This document shows, piece by piece, positions 51,483 through 62,309 of a DNA stretch of 64,000 nucleotides (the stretch's first letter is position 1; each line of letters starts with the position of its first letter). A program made the translations under genes and the position numbers. Source of the DNA: Rhexocercosporidium sp. MPI-PUGE-AT-0058 (taxonomy: Eukaryota > Ascomycota > Leotiomycetes > Helotiales); contig JAGTJL010000009.1 in the NCBI GenBank assembly GCA_020746875.1, positions 1,488,001 to 1,552,000 of the forward strand, written 5' to 3'. The notes under the pieces are model-generated. The model saw only the letters and a list, made by a program, of their open reading frames with translations, ran no database searches and had not been told where the DNA came from.

Positions 51483-53317
51483 TTAGCTGTAACAGAAAAG
51501 TTTGTGAGGTTGTAATTTACCGTATAGTTTGTATCTAGATTCGATACCACGCAGGTAGTATTTCAAGAGATCAAGCCCCGCTTGCCATTCGTTGTTTCGT
51601 TCTCCAAACTTGATGTGCATCATCGCAGTATCTGGAACAATCCGATGAGACCAGTAGGCCAGTGTATCGAAGTCTATTGGCGATCCGGTATAGCTTACTT
51701 GAGTCATATTGATATTTGTGCGAACCATGGATTCAATTGCTAGCTTTGCACGTGAAGCTCCTATCGTATCTCCGGACTTGGTAGCAAGATCGAACTCGTG
51801 CTGATGGAAGTAGAAAGCCATGCTAGGTGTATAGATAAGCATTCGAAAGTAGAACAATCAACCCGAACAGCTACACATACCACGTTCGAAGACCAAAAGC
51901 GCCACAATAACCTCCCTTGGCTTTACCACTGTTACTTATAGGTCAGCCACCCTCAATACTTCTGTCGATGTTATGATGTTGGAGGCATTCCTCACCAAAT
52001 CATAGATATCATGGAAATACAACGTACGCAGGAGGTATCAAAGCACACAAATATGACTGGAGAGCCCCCTCAAGCCTAGCAGCATCGTCTTGTCTTGAGG
52101 CCGTATCCCTCGTTTCGTCTTGAACATGCTGAATGACAAGCCCAGCCAGGTAGGTAGATTGAACGGTAGCAGCAAATGAACCGAAGCGCGTGAAGCCCCT
52201 GTTCAGGGAAGCGTTGGTCCATGTTTGATTCAGATCTTTTGGGAGAACAAGATCTTCGTGAATACGATCCTCGCCCGAGGGGGTGAGGGGGAGGAAATCA
52301 TCCGACTGTGGGGGGCTAGATGCACATGGGAGTTTGCTCTGCTTCCAAGCACTGTTTATATTCCTGTCCAGTAGTCAGAAACAAACATAAAGGAGTGTAA
52401 GCATTGACAGCCTTCTATATGCAAGACCTCGCCAGATATTTGTGATGAATGGGACGTACCGTTCCACAATGACGATGGCCCACCATATGCAGCGCTCTGT
52501 CTCCAGCATGGCACGAGCATCTCTTTCCTTGGGTAGTGGCTTTCGGATCGATTCTTGGATGCCCAAAATATGTGCCATGCGGACGCAAGCTCCCACTGAC
52601 ATCCAAGCTTCTTGAAAGAGACCTTGGCAATGCTCGAAGGAGCTTATCAAAATACCAGCTTGGATAAGCTCATGCGAGACCCTCCCCGTGGATTGGAGGA
52701 GAGAGTGGATGCTCTTTAGCGTAGGATACACGTCGTATCGACGGTCACCGGTGGCTGACGATGGAGTGATCATGTGGGCGATGAGAAATATGCACAAGAG
52801 CAGGGCAGAGAAGTGAGAATCCGAGGGGAGATTGTAGAGCTGCCAGTAGAAGACTTCTTCGTTGAGAATCGGTAGGTTATTGTGGAACTTCCTAAAATAC
52901 ATTTCACAGTAAACGACGATATGTCCGCTCTTTCTGGAGATGGCGCTGAGAAGCTTTTGAGCTTGCAAGGAAACTTGGTCATCAGTCGTGAGAGAAACAC
53001 TGGAATTCCCGTATGGATGTTCCCATGTCGTCGAGAGGAATGGATGCCGTGTGGCTACCCTTAATCCCGGAACTGAATTGCTGATTGTGTGCAAAGGCGG
53101 AACCACAGGTGGTCGACTTCCAATAACAGCACTTTCGCTAGAATAGGAACACTTCACAAATAGCCTACGTTTCGATTAGTCTTTCATTCGAAATCGATAT
53201 GCAGAGAGCATACCTGCTGCATCGAGAGCAACTCGGCAACGCTTTGTTGCAACTCTTCTTCCTCTTCTTACACGGCTCACAAACTGTGAGACCGGCCCCA
53301 ATCTTGACGAGACTCAT
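51483..53317 (-). CDS. Zn2Cys6 fungal transcription factor
   Basis: A nuclear regulator. Exons are 53317-53214, 53164-52460, 52363-52028, 51928-51881 (48 nt) and 51822-51483, giving 510 residues. The cluster is C13, C16, C23, C30, C33, C40 (CX2CX6CX6CX2CX6C), completed only after splicing (SRCSR-LFVKC). The middle homology region shows YFRKFHNNLPILNEE, ALLLCIFLIAHM, AWMSVGACVRMAHILGI and ETERCIWWAIVIVER. The C-terminus ends WQAGLDLLKYYLRGIESRYKL. The two zinc-cluster exons and the largest exon are firm; the 48-nt exon 4 is inferred from frame. It is tail to tail with the FMN reductase and divergent from the disulfide isomerase. It may govern the phenol-related genes to its left, by position only. 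Confidence 0.88.
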
Positions 53318-53876
53318 CTTCGTTTTCACGTAGTGGATATGACTGCTGTTAAAGGTGTGCAAATTGGAGGACCAAGATAGTCCTGTTTATTTCTTTTGAC
53401 GGCCTAAGAGACTCGACGATATCAGTCTCACTCAATACGTAAAGAGCACATTGTCCTGTCAGCTTCGAACCAGGGGTGGATCTTCAGAGCTGCTGTGCCA
53501 CTCTGCCATTCAATTCATTCTTGGCTCTTCCATTTCAAGATTATGATGTTCTCTATTGAAGGGATTTCGAAATGATAATAAATGTTTTTAATGAGGAAAA
53601 TTCTTTTGTAATTTCTGGGCTTCGAATGCCAAAAAAGGAAATAAATAAGAATCCTGGTCACGTGGCCTACCAAGAAGCTGTTTAGCTTGGTTTTGCCGCC
53701 GCCGTAGTGGTTAAGCTCCGCCACCATCAAATCAAGGGAGCTCCAACTAACAAGTGTCCATATCTCAGGATTTGAAATCCAGATCGACCTTGATAAAACC
53801 TGCCGTACCGCCAGCAATTTCTTCCTCTCTTACACATACACAAGAATTTTACGATTTTCGAATAGACAACTTCACC
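53318..53876. promoter_or_regulatory. Divergent promoter of regulator and disulfide isomerase
   Basis: About 560 bp with no gene. 53560-53650 is AT-rich. Reading is open upstream of the isomerase ATG to 53754, but that extension would bury the signal peptide. Confidence 0.45.
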
Positions 53877-55057
53877 ATGGTTCTCATCAAGAGCCTCATT
53901 TTTGCTGGCCTGGCCACTTTATCCTTTGCTAAAGGGCCCAGCTCTCCCCCACCAACCTTCGATAACTCTGCCGTTCTCGACCTTATCCCTAGTAATTTCG
54001 ATTCGATTGTCTTCAGCGGAAAGCCCGCCCTTGTCGAGTTCTTTGCCCCCTGGTGCGGCCACTGCAAGAGCCTTGCACCTGTCTATGAACAGTTAGCTCA
54101 AGACTTCTCCTCTGCCAAAGACAAGATCAGCATTGCAAAGGTCGACGCTGACGCTGAGAAATCATTGGGCAAGCGATTCGGTATCCAGGGTTTTCCAACA
54201 ATCAAATACTTCAATGGCAAGGATGAGACTCCAGAGGATTATAACGGTGGCAGAGACTTGGAGAGTCTGACGGAATTTATCAACAAGAAGACTGGAGTCA
54301 AGGCGAAGAAGTCGAGAGTCGCCCCGAGTGCCGTTGAGATGTTGAACGACAAGACATTCAAGGAGAAGATTGGTGCTGAGCAGGATGTTATTGTTGCGTT
54401 CACCGCCCCATGGTGTGGTCGTAAGTAGACTTGTTCCTGTCAACTTGAGCAATGCTAACTGAGCCAGACTGCAAGACTCTTGCACCAGTTTGGGAGAAGG
54501 TCGCATCAGACTTCTCTAGCGAGGAGGGTGTTCTCATTGCAAAGGTCGACGCCGAAGCCGATAACGCAAAGGCCACCGCTCAAGATCAAGGCGTCTCCTC
54601 ATACCCAACTATCAAGTTCTTTCCCAAGGGCTCCACGACTCCAGAGGCATACAATGGTGGACGCACAGAGGCAGACCTTGTTGAGTTCATGAACAGCAAG
54701 GCAGGAACACACCGGGCTCCAGGCGGTGGACTTAATGCTGTTGCCGGTACCATTGAAACTCTTGACACTCTTGTAGCCAAGTTCATTGGTGGCTCCAGCA
54801 TTGCTGAGGTCGCTGCTGAGGCTACTAAGGCTGCTGCTGAATTGAAGTCCCAGACCCAGTACAAGTACGCTGAGTACTATGTTAAGGTCTTCGACAAGCT
54901 CTCCAAGAACGACAACTACGCTGCCAAGGAATTGGCTCGATTGGATGGTATCCTCAAGAAGGGAGGTCTTGCACCAGCAAAGCTTGACGAGTTTACCAGC
55001 AAGACCAACATTCTCCGAAAATTTATTGAGAAGGTTTCAGGCAAGTCCGAGTTGTAG
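53877..55057 (+). CDS. tigA: Protein disulfide isomerase, ERp38/TigA type
   Basis: An ER oxidoreductase that forms and isomerises disulfides in secreted proteins. Signal peptide MVLIKSLIFAGLATLSFA. Exons are 53877-54420 and 54468-55057, giving 377 residues. Two thioredoxin domains carry CGHC sites: APWCGHC at 60-63 and APWCGHC at 180-183, the second split by the intron inside the active site. The C-terminal helical ERp29-like D domain is YAEYYVKVFDKLSKNDNYAAKELARLDGILKKG. The protein ends KSEL, which resembles but is not the canonical H/KDEL retrieval signal. The domain order a-a'-D matches fungal TigA/ERp38. Confidence 0.94.
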
Positions 55058-55340
55058 ATACTCGGTTTGAGAGCGGGTGACATGGCATGTATCATCAAGA
55101 AAAGTAACTCGGGAGTCGGCGTTTGATAGCAAATCAGGCCCTTTTATTCATTCTTATATGCCGTTAAAACCGAATACATCATAAACTACTGGTGCCCTTG
55201 GAGCTAACCCAGCAGTATTATGACCGTGTACAGTCGACTGAGATAGCTCGGAAACTCCCCCAAACTCCCTTCTCCCATGATCCCCAGAACTCCAACTCAA
55301 TGCCAGCCAGCCATGCCCCACACTCCTTCAGTGCACCCAG

Positions 55341-55723
55341 CTATTGCTTCGTCGGACTGCTCTTCCCATCCCGCCCATCATTATTGCTCTGTAGAGTGGC
55401 CTCAAGGTTATCTAATCGTCTCGACATCTCGTCCACTGCAAGAATGTTAGCTGTGGGTCTGCATGAGGTATGCCGTAAAGGGAGCGGTTACTCTTTGCAA
55501 AGATCTCGCTCGAAACACCAGCAAATTTGTTGGACAGAGAGTTCAATAACTCATCGACAACGGCAGATAGCTCGGCGGGCGCAGTAGCATCTCCTGCCAA
55601 CTAGCTCCGATCTATCAGCATATTACAGGATAGGTAGCCCAATAAAAGGGGACAGACCGAGTTGACGGAATTACGATTATTATTTGTATTGGAGGGAGAG
55701 CTGGATGATTGGTTGGATGCCAT
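55341..55723 (-). CDS. Heat shock factor-binding protein 1 (HSBP1)
   Basis: A small coiled coil that binds trimeric heat-shock factor and, in animals and plants, dampens the heat-shock response; related trimers also support WASH-complex assembly. Exons are 55723-55658, 55600-55492 and 55435-55341, giving 89 residues. A polar N-terminal tail rich in Ser and Asn is followed by the heptad core LSAVVDELLNSLSNKFAGVS and SEIFAK-MDEMSRRLDNLEATL, which matches the HSBP1 pattern of hydrophobic a/d positions and the MSxRxDxLE signature. The gene is too split for its whole product to appear as one reading frame. It converges on the disulfide isomerase gene with a 283-bp gap. Confidence 0.86.
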
Positions 55724-57996
55724 GGTTTATGATAGGAAAGCCCGAAAGCTTGTGCTTTGCTCGAAGTGGTTGCGGTAGGGACTGTTAATGCACGAGTTCA
55801 AGGTAATAGAGCAAGCTTCGTCGTTCGGAGGTATAAGTAATTGCGAGATGGAGGGCTGATTGTTTTCAATCAACCCGCGCGGCTGAGAAAGTGGACAAGA
55901 CAAAATTGGGGGCACCTCGGAGCCTCGTTCAGCCGAGCCCGGGAATCAAAATCTGTACCACACACAGTACTCGTACAGCCTTGGGAAAGAAGAATCACGC
56001 CAAGAACAATCACAGACTGACATGATCATTGATCATAGGTGTATCTCCATCAGCAGTTTGAAAAGTACAGACATACAAGATCACAGTTCCTGTCTAATCA
56101 AGAACTTCTAAAACGTCGCGAAGCAGCAAAGCATATGAGACTGCTAGTCGATACTACTCTGCGATCAAATCCGTCTCTTTTTTTTTTGGCATCGCTTGTC
56201 TTCTCGTGCATCATCAGGTCCATGGAAGCACCGTCGTCTGGTTCGTCTTCGAGTCCTGCGATGCCCGACGACTTTCCATCGTCATCTTCGTTTGCTTTAC
56301 TTCCTCCAATTTTATCCTCCGTTACTAATTCTTCGTCCTTTTTGTTGGCCATGTAATACTTACGAATCTCTTCTTTCCATTAGACTTCTTATTCTTCTCG
56401 TGTTTTAGAATGATAATCGTAGCAATCGCCCCAGTAACGCCATCGAAGCATTCGAAGTCCTGGGGGTTGAACTCTTTGTAGTTGTGTATGTGACTACTCA
56501 TAGCTTTGAATAATCGAGAGCCTATTTTGTAGAAGTCCTGTCGTTTTTTCACTTTTCTTCCTGTACCATATCTCGTAGAATGGGTTTCCGGGGTCGTTCT
56601 TTGCATTGCTCTATATATGATTCCAAAGTATCGGCCACCTAGCTCTTGGAACTAGATTCTCGCAGATGCTCACCGGTAGCTCCCGCGTGATTTTCTCAAC
56701 CGTTCGTCGGACTCGCATGATTGCGCCTGCTCTTTTGTATACCAAAAGGTCTTTCCTCAGGCGTACTACCTCTTAAGCAAAGGGGACATTGACTGGTTTC
56801 TGTGACTAGAATATTTGAATAGGTCGCGGATCAATCGTTTCGGCAGTGTCGACTTGGAAGTAACAGCGGCATTTCTGCAAAAGTGCTTGATGTTGTGTTT
56901 GAAGGTTGGGAATTGGGGTATCCTTCTATAGAGTCTTTTGCTCCGGAATCAGCTTCTACTGCGCACGCCAGTTTCTTGTGCCAAAGTATTGGCCTATGCT
57001 AAGCATAGAGCAAAATCTGCTCCCACAGATGGACGAGCTTGAATCTGTCTCTACAAATCCCTTTGAGAGCCTTGAATTTCTTATACTTGAAATTGTCCTC
57101 GTATGTTAAGTATTAGTACTCAGTAAAAGCTTCAGTCGCACGACCTTGGTACTTCCTTCTCAATCCCTTCAAGGCAGATAGAGTAGGCAACCAGGTTCGA
57201 ATGATTCTCGTCCAGTGCTTGGGATAGAGAGAAACCGGTGCGGCGGTAGGTGGTGAGTGTTGTAAGATTACCTGTCGACTTCTCATCTTCATCTGTCTCT
57301 TCGGCATCTTCTTATTTCACTCCCTTCGCCTTTGCATGCTGTTTCTCCGCGGGCAGTAGTTCGACTGCATCACCCGGAATGTCGAACTGCGGAAAAGCGA
57401 TTGTATCATTAGCCAAAGCGATTTTACTTTGTGGCCTCAGTACGACATGCGATGTTCGCTCACTTGAACTGGCTTCGATTCTAATCTCATGATCCACGCT
57501 ATGCCGGGTATAACCACTAAATCGAGAAACGCAAAGGCACCAATCGACACACAGCAAATTTTCAGGACGTTGGGATTAGACACTTGCATTCTTGGCGATA
57601 TCGTGAGGATAGAATTTTTTGATTGGGACGATTTGGGGTGTGGTTTTGTTGCCTGACTCTGAGCCAAATTCTAGTGTCGGTCCTGCATAGCCCTATTATC
57701 GCAGACTGCGGGAACAGAACCCCAGTCGCAGCCATTGGAACCCGCGTTCGAATCACCATTAGCTAACTATTGTGTTGACTAATTTTTGTCATTAGCTTGC
57801 GTTGACGGCGTTGTTAGTTTCACGAGCCAGCACCGGGAGTCAGTTTATGTTTGCAGTACTCGACACAGCGTCACTCGCAATACAGGATGCAAACGCAGCA
57901 GCGGCTCGGTTATGTCCTTTCTCTCTAGAATCTGACTGTCCTGTCATCAGCCTGCAGTCAGGAACCCTCCAGTACCTCTTGCGCATAAACCTTTCC
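55724..57996. other. Gene-poor region with doubtful minus-strand ORFs
   Basis: No gene is firm. Minus-strand frames at 56606-56325 (93 codons, basic, with VKKRQDFYKIGSRLF and FDGVTGAIATIIILKH) and 56352-56098 (84 codons, acidic, starting MANKKDEELV) abut through a GTAAGTATT donor and may be parts of one orphan gene. A 76-codon frame at 57667-57437 holds a hydrophobic segment (LKICCVSIGAFAFLDLVV). A T8 run lies at 56182. Similar proteins are unknown to me. Confidence 0.35.
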
Positions 57997-58329
57997 CTAA
58001 TCATTGCGATATCTAATCCAGAAAAACCCCCAGCCAATATCACAAGTATGCAAGCCCCATCTCCAACCCAAACTCTTATCTCCCAATCCACCTCCCTCAT
58101 CTTCTCCTCTTTCGCTTCCAGAACTGCTGCGACGTTCACTGCACCTCCTCTCGCTCACAACCAGAAACGGACAAGCGCCGATGCAGACACAAGCTCCTTT
58201 CACTGGTACATTGATCTGCTGATAGTCGACGCAGCGGGCATGACCTGTTGAGGGACAGCGAGGACAGATTTCAATGGAAAGGATGCGGCAGTTGCAGGAG
58301 TGGTACGTTGTTGAAGTTTCGGTGCACAT
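57997..58329 (-). CDS. Small cysteine-rich orphan protein
   Basis: An ORF of 110 residues from ATG 58329; the frame is open a little upstream, but this ATG begins the recognisable part. It starts MCTETSTTYHSCNCRILSI and continues with EICPRCPSTGHARC and GACVCIGACP, giving about ten cysteines in the first 60 residues, spaced like a zinc-binding or disulfide module. The second half is Ser/Arg/Gly-rich and low in complexity, so the true end may lie earlier, after an intron. Short MC-starting, CxxC-bearing proteins are common orphans in filamentous ascomycetes, but I cannot assign a function. There is no signal peptide. Confidence 0.42.
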   Translation of the reverse strand: MCTETSTTYHSCNCRILSIEICPRCPSTGHARCVDYQQINVPVKGACVCIGACPFLVVSERRCSERRSSSGSERGEDEGGGLGDKSLGWRWGLHTCDIGWGFFWIRYRND

Positions 58330-59757
58330 GTCGAGATTGTTTGCCTCGAGGCTGATGGGGTAACGTTTGAGACTTGGTGATTTATTTGACAAGGACCTAC
58401 TTCAACAAATTATAATAGGACCAGCGTCTCTGATGTAGTGGTAATGTGGTGTATTCTAAGGTATTGCGAGTAGGGGTTGTCACTTTGTGGAGAAGGGAGC
58501 GGACAAAATCCGCTTTGGTGGTTGGCGAACGGGTGCTGCGACGTGTTTCGCCATGAGAACCTCCCTGATGAATTTAAAAGTCCCCAAGTACTGCATCCAT
58601 TTGGCGAATAGAATCGATTAATTATCGGTTCCTCATTCACCTTGGAGAGGGTTCCGAGTCATCAAAACAAGCCATTCACCCAGCCCCTGAAATAAGCGAG
58701 GAATGCTAAACAAAAGCTCGCTTCCAAGAAATGTATCATCGTTTCCACACAAAAACCTGGGCACTTGTAAATAATAATTAGCCTTGATTACTTATTTTTC
58801 ACAAGTTAATAGCTACCAAGTGTTTGAAATCAAAATACTAGGTTCGATGGTCAAATAAGGGTCTCAATAATAGCCAGTTTCGTGCTACTGTACGCCGCGC
58901 TTGAGCTTCGATGAAATTCATACGACATGATTAAATTTCCATAAGACGAACACTACATCCGAGCGACCAAATTCAGTACGACCGTCTTCTTCGGCTGTGA
59001 ATCTAGAACACTACTTTCGAGATGAGGCTCCAGAACAAATCGGACCAATCGAAAATCCAGCCTATCTATCAACGCTGCAAACGGTCCCCAATCTATACAA
59101 ATCCGCATGCTGCACCCGATGCTGCGAATCTCAGCAAAATATCGAAATTAAGGTTCAATTGGTCCAGCTCACGGAGCTGATGTGTAGATCAACCATTTCG
59201 GCTGTGGATTAGGCATACAAATAGAGCGTCGCTGTACAAACGGTACAGCCGCAGTCTCGAACCCGCATTCTCTTAGAGCCCTATGACGCGGCTTTCCAAG
59301 CCTTATTCCTTCCTGGAATTGAACGGCCTTTCTGCTTTGATTTAACTTCAAAGGCAAGATATTGATTAAAAAAAGGTCTGACTCCTTACTACCGACATCG
59401 CGGATCCTGTCTTATCAGCCCTATGACCCTCGTCTTTCCACAGAAGCCTCTTCCATCTTCACCCAGTTACGACCCATCAAGATATCTCCCATCAAGCCGC
59501 CAGTCCGAACAGTGACCTACTCGATATCACATCTCCACAGCTCAAAAACAGAACCTCAACCCGCTTCATTCTTTCCCGATACCCTCTAGTTCGAAAACTC
59601 AACTTCCTCTCCCAGATCATTCTTCGTCTCCGCAGTTCCGAATGCAACAATTGCACTTCCATTTTTCTCTCCATCCCCAGCTTCCATCTTCACTGCCACC
59701 ATACCCCTCCACAAGCCGCCCCCGCCGGCCCAACCTTCGCTCCACCACCTCGGTCTC
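58330..59757. other. Intergenic, no supported gene
   Basis: About 1.4 kb with an AT-rich stretch at 58765-58850. I see only short shadow frames. Confidence 0.4.
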
Positions 59758-59991
59758 TCAACTGCCTCTTCCGCTGAGCCCAACACATCTTCCAGTAACT
59801 GCTTTGATGGAAAAACTCCCCCATCCTTCAAACCCACCACAGTCACCATTTTCTCTCTCATACTTATGCTCGTACACGGGATAGAACTTGTACATGTCTC
59901 CTTCGCCTTTTGGACGGTGGGGACAGTATCCTATTTGTAGCTTTGTGTGGTAGAGATAGTTCGTGTAGGTTGTTGTTGTGACTATGCACAT
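59758..59991 (-). CDS. Small orphan ORF starting MCIVTTTTY
   Basis: A 77-residue ORF. The start MCIVTTTTYTNYLYHTKLQI, followed by CPHRPKGEGDMYKFYPVYEH, recalls the MCTETSTTYHSCNC opening of the ORF at 58329, so both may belong to one small-protein type (Met-Cys, Thr-rich strand, aromatic residue, then Cys-Pro). The last 25 residues are Gly-rich and could lie beyond a missed intron. There are only three cysteines. Function unknown; coding status uncertain. Confidence 0.33.
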   Translation of the reverse strand: MCIVTTTTYTNYLYHTKLQIGYCPHRPKGEGDMYKFYPVYEHKYERENGDCGGFEGWGSFSIKAVTGRCVGLSGRGS

Positions 59992-60302
59992 CTTGAAATG
60001 CCTTTGGTAGTAACACTTTGATAAAGTGGTATGATTTTAGGATTCTTGGTGCTTGTTGAACAAACAGCTAAAGTATAGAGGAGATACACGTCGGTATATA
60101 TCATCTTAAAGTAGAAGAGTTGGGTAAGCGCTAAAGATGTGAATCATGTGATTCACAATCCTTCTGATTTGAAGCTGCTTTCTGTTTTCTAAAAGTACAA
60201 TAACTAATTGCCGCAATAATCTAACTTTGGCCACTCTCATCCTGACATCAAAAAGGACCCGGTCGAAAGCTCTATCCACACATTTCCGCAATTTCATCCA
60301 CG
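59992..60302. other. Short spacer, no supported gene
   Basis: About 310 bp between two minus-strand ORFs. No feature is seen. Confidence 0.4.
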
Positions 60303-61088
60303 CTAAAGTCCATTCTTCCCCCCATTTCCACCCACAGTACTCTGCTTGCTCTCACCACCCTCCTTCTTTGCGACATCCCCTCCTCTAACACTCTGCTTCG
60401 CCTCGTCACTCTTCCCCCCCTCCTTCTTAGCCCCCTTTGGTTTCGGCCTCTCCACAACCCTCCCCTTCTTATCCTTCTCCCCACACCACAACCTCGAACT
60501 ATAAACCCACCTCTCCCCCCAAATATCCTCCTTCATCCTGGGAACGAAAAAGAAATCCTGCCCATGCGCCACATAAGTAAACCCCCTCATGCCCACATTC
60601 GCACGCGCCTTATAGCCAGAGATACACTCGAACTGCCAGGGCTGCCACACGGGTATATCATCCCACTCCATCTCTTCCATTTTCTGCGTCTTAGGGAGTT
60701 GGCCATTGCGAGGCGGTGGGATGGCGGTCAGATCGACGTGTTTCTCGTTGATGGGCTGCTGCTTTGAGGAGGAGGGGAGGGATTTGTAGGATGGTGGGTA
60801 GGAGGAAGGGTCGTAGGGCGGTAGGGAGGTGAGGGTTATTTTGCGGCCGACGGAGCGTTTGCTTCTTTTGTTGCGGTGGGATTGCTGGGAGGAGAAGAGT
60901 TCATGTTGTGCGGCGTCGTGTTCGGCGAGGGTGGTGCTTATCCAGCAGGTTGTCACGCCGTTGTCGACTATGCTGGCTTCGAAGTGGGCGGTGTGAGAGA
61001 AGGGGAAGATGCCGGTGAATTCCATGCAGGCGTGGACGGCGGAGAGGGAGATTGCTGAAAGGTAGAGGAGGAGAATTGGGTGCTTCAT
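60303..61088 (-). CDS. Predicted secreted protein with Lys/Gly-rich tail
   Basis: A single exon of 261 residues. ATG 61088 starts a clean signal peptide, MKHPILLLYLSAISLSAVHA. The mature part begins CMEFTGIFPFSHTAHFEAS and VDNGVTTCW. It continues through a Pro/Tyr-rich segment with LPPYDPSSYPPSYKSLP, then a Trp-rich block (WDDIPVWQPWQFECISGYKAR). Four cysteines (in CMEF, TTCW, FECIS and LWCGEK) could form two disulfides. The last 60 residues are Lys/Glu/Gly-rich (PKPKGAKKEGGKSDEAK, GGDVAKKEGGES), unusual for a secreted protein. The first block resembles small secreted proteins seen in plant-associated fungi, but I cannot name a family. Effector-like status is inference. Confidence 0.68.
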   Translation of the reverse strand: MKHPILLLYLSAISLSAVHACMEFTGIFPFSHTAHFEASIVDNGVTTCWISTTLAEHDAAQHELFSSQQSHRNKRSKRSVGRKITLTSLPPYDPSSYPPSYKSLPSSSKQQPINEKHVDLTAIPPPRNGQLPKTQKMEEMEWDDIPVWQPWQFECISGYKARANVGMRGFTYVAHGQDFFFVPRMKEDIWGERWVYSSRLWCGEKDKKGRVVERPKPKGAKKEGGKSDEAKQSVRGGDVAKKEGGESKQSTVGGNGGKNGL

Positions 61089-62138
61089 TGCTACTGTCTT
61101 GTCTAAAATATAGTTCTTATAATATTGAGTTTGAAGGAATCGTATACTGTTTTGCTGCAGTATTGAGATTGTCGTCGAAAAATGGAGGAGGGGAGGACAT
61201 ACATACAGAAAGGAACACGTCAATCCATTCCTCAAATCCTTTCAAGACATATATGCTCAATTAAGAGAATAATCGTATGCGAATTGTCTTATCTTGAGCT
61301 TTGGCAGTGATGGATCGAAGCAAGGGTGGTAGGAATGGCGGATGTGGCGTGCCTCGCTTAACGAATAGGGGGTAAACAAAGTGGTCACTGGAACGAATTT
61401 TTCGACAGAATTCTCAAATGGCCATTCTTGCCAAGCTCAAAAGCTATAAAATCCCACAAAGAAAATCTTGAATCAAAGAACGTAACTCTGAAGCTCTGAT
61501 CGAGAAGGTGATCGAGAAGGTGATCGAGAAAGAGCTGTCAAACAGAACAACGAAGATCACCAAGAAATATACTCATGCGGTAGTCGGGCAGCAGAAACAT
61601 CCTTGGATAGTGTGGTTTGCGGGAATTTCGCAAGTGGCGGGGCACAATGCCATGTGATTCGCTCCATCAAGCCGATAGTGGCCGAGTAGAACCAGACTTC
61701 AGCACCTTCAGGCTGAGAACGGGCATGAAATTATGACTGGAAAATGGCCAGAGCATTCAATTTCAGCGGAATTTGCGACGCATTCTTTCATTGCATCTTT
61801 TCAGTCATAGCCGTATCGCAAATTTCTTGATGCTATAATTCTCGAGTCCAAAATGCAACACCGCAGATCATGGAAGCCCACATACGAAAGAACTAGCTTG
61901 GATGGACGTATATGAGATAGAGAGGCTGCTTTGCGATATGTGCTAACTCTCGAGAATAGCCCGTAGCTAAATACAGTACACCCCAAAGGTCCTCCAAGTC
62001 TCAAGACTACCTTTCGCACTCTGTCACATCAACAAATATCATTGCCACCTATCTTCCACCTTCGTAAGAACGGCAAAGAACGCAGCCAAAATCTTGCAAT
62101 AGTTAGAAGGGTTTTTAGTAAAGGCTGTTCACGCTACC
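61089..62138. other. Intergenic with a 12-bp tandem repeat
   Basis: About 1 kb. Three copies of GATCGAGAAGGT (last copy diverged) lie at 61498-61531. No gene is supported. Confidence 0.45.
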
Positions 62139-62309
62139 TTAAGTCATGGGTGGGCTAGGTGTTGCTTCAGGTGGAGGCGTTTTAGGCTCAGGCTCAGGTG
62201 ATGGAGACGGAGTTGGAACTCCATGTGGATTTCCATCACCGCAAGTCGGACACTCGTTTTGGCTATTGGAAACCTCATTCTAACACGTCATACAAGGTTG
62301 AGTACCCAT
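62139..62309 (-). pseudogene. CxxC mini-protein interrupted by one in-frame TAG
   Basis: From ATG 62309 the frame reads MGTQPCMTC, then TAG at 62280-62282, then NEVSNSQNECPTCGDGNPHG, then a Pro-rich end (PTPSPSPEPEPKTPPPEA) to a natural TAA at 62139. If the TAG were CAG the product would be 56 residues with two CxxC knuckles, CMTC and CPTC, like a mini zinc ribbon. The stop is one C-to-T step from Gln. No good intron removes it. I infer a gene killed by a single nonsense change, or a gene that tolerates readthrough. Function unknown. Confidence 0.5.

Noticed and set aside
57312..57667. Two overlapping minus-strand ORFs that might form one membrane protein
   Set aside because: They are in different frames and I found no GT-AG intron that joins them.
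57715..57760. GTTCGAATC resembling a tRNA B box
   Set aside because: No matching T-arm stem, acceptor stem or A box can be folded around it.
59228..59296. Minus-strand GGGTTCGAGAC resembling a tRNA B box
   Set aside because: The T-stem does not pair and no cloverleaf of 70-90 nt closes.
61498..61531. 12-bp tandem repeats as a possible CRISPR-like array
   Set aside because: Direct repeats without spacers in a eukaryotic genome; a simple minisatellite.
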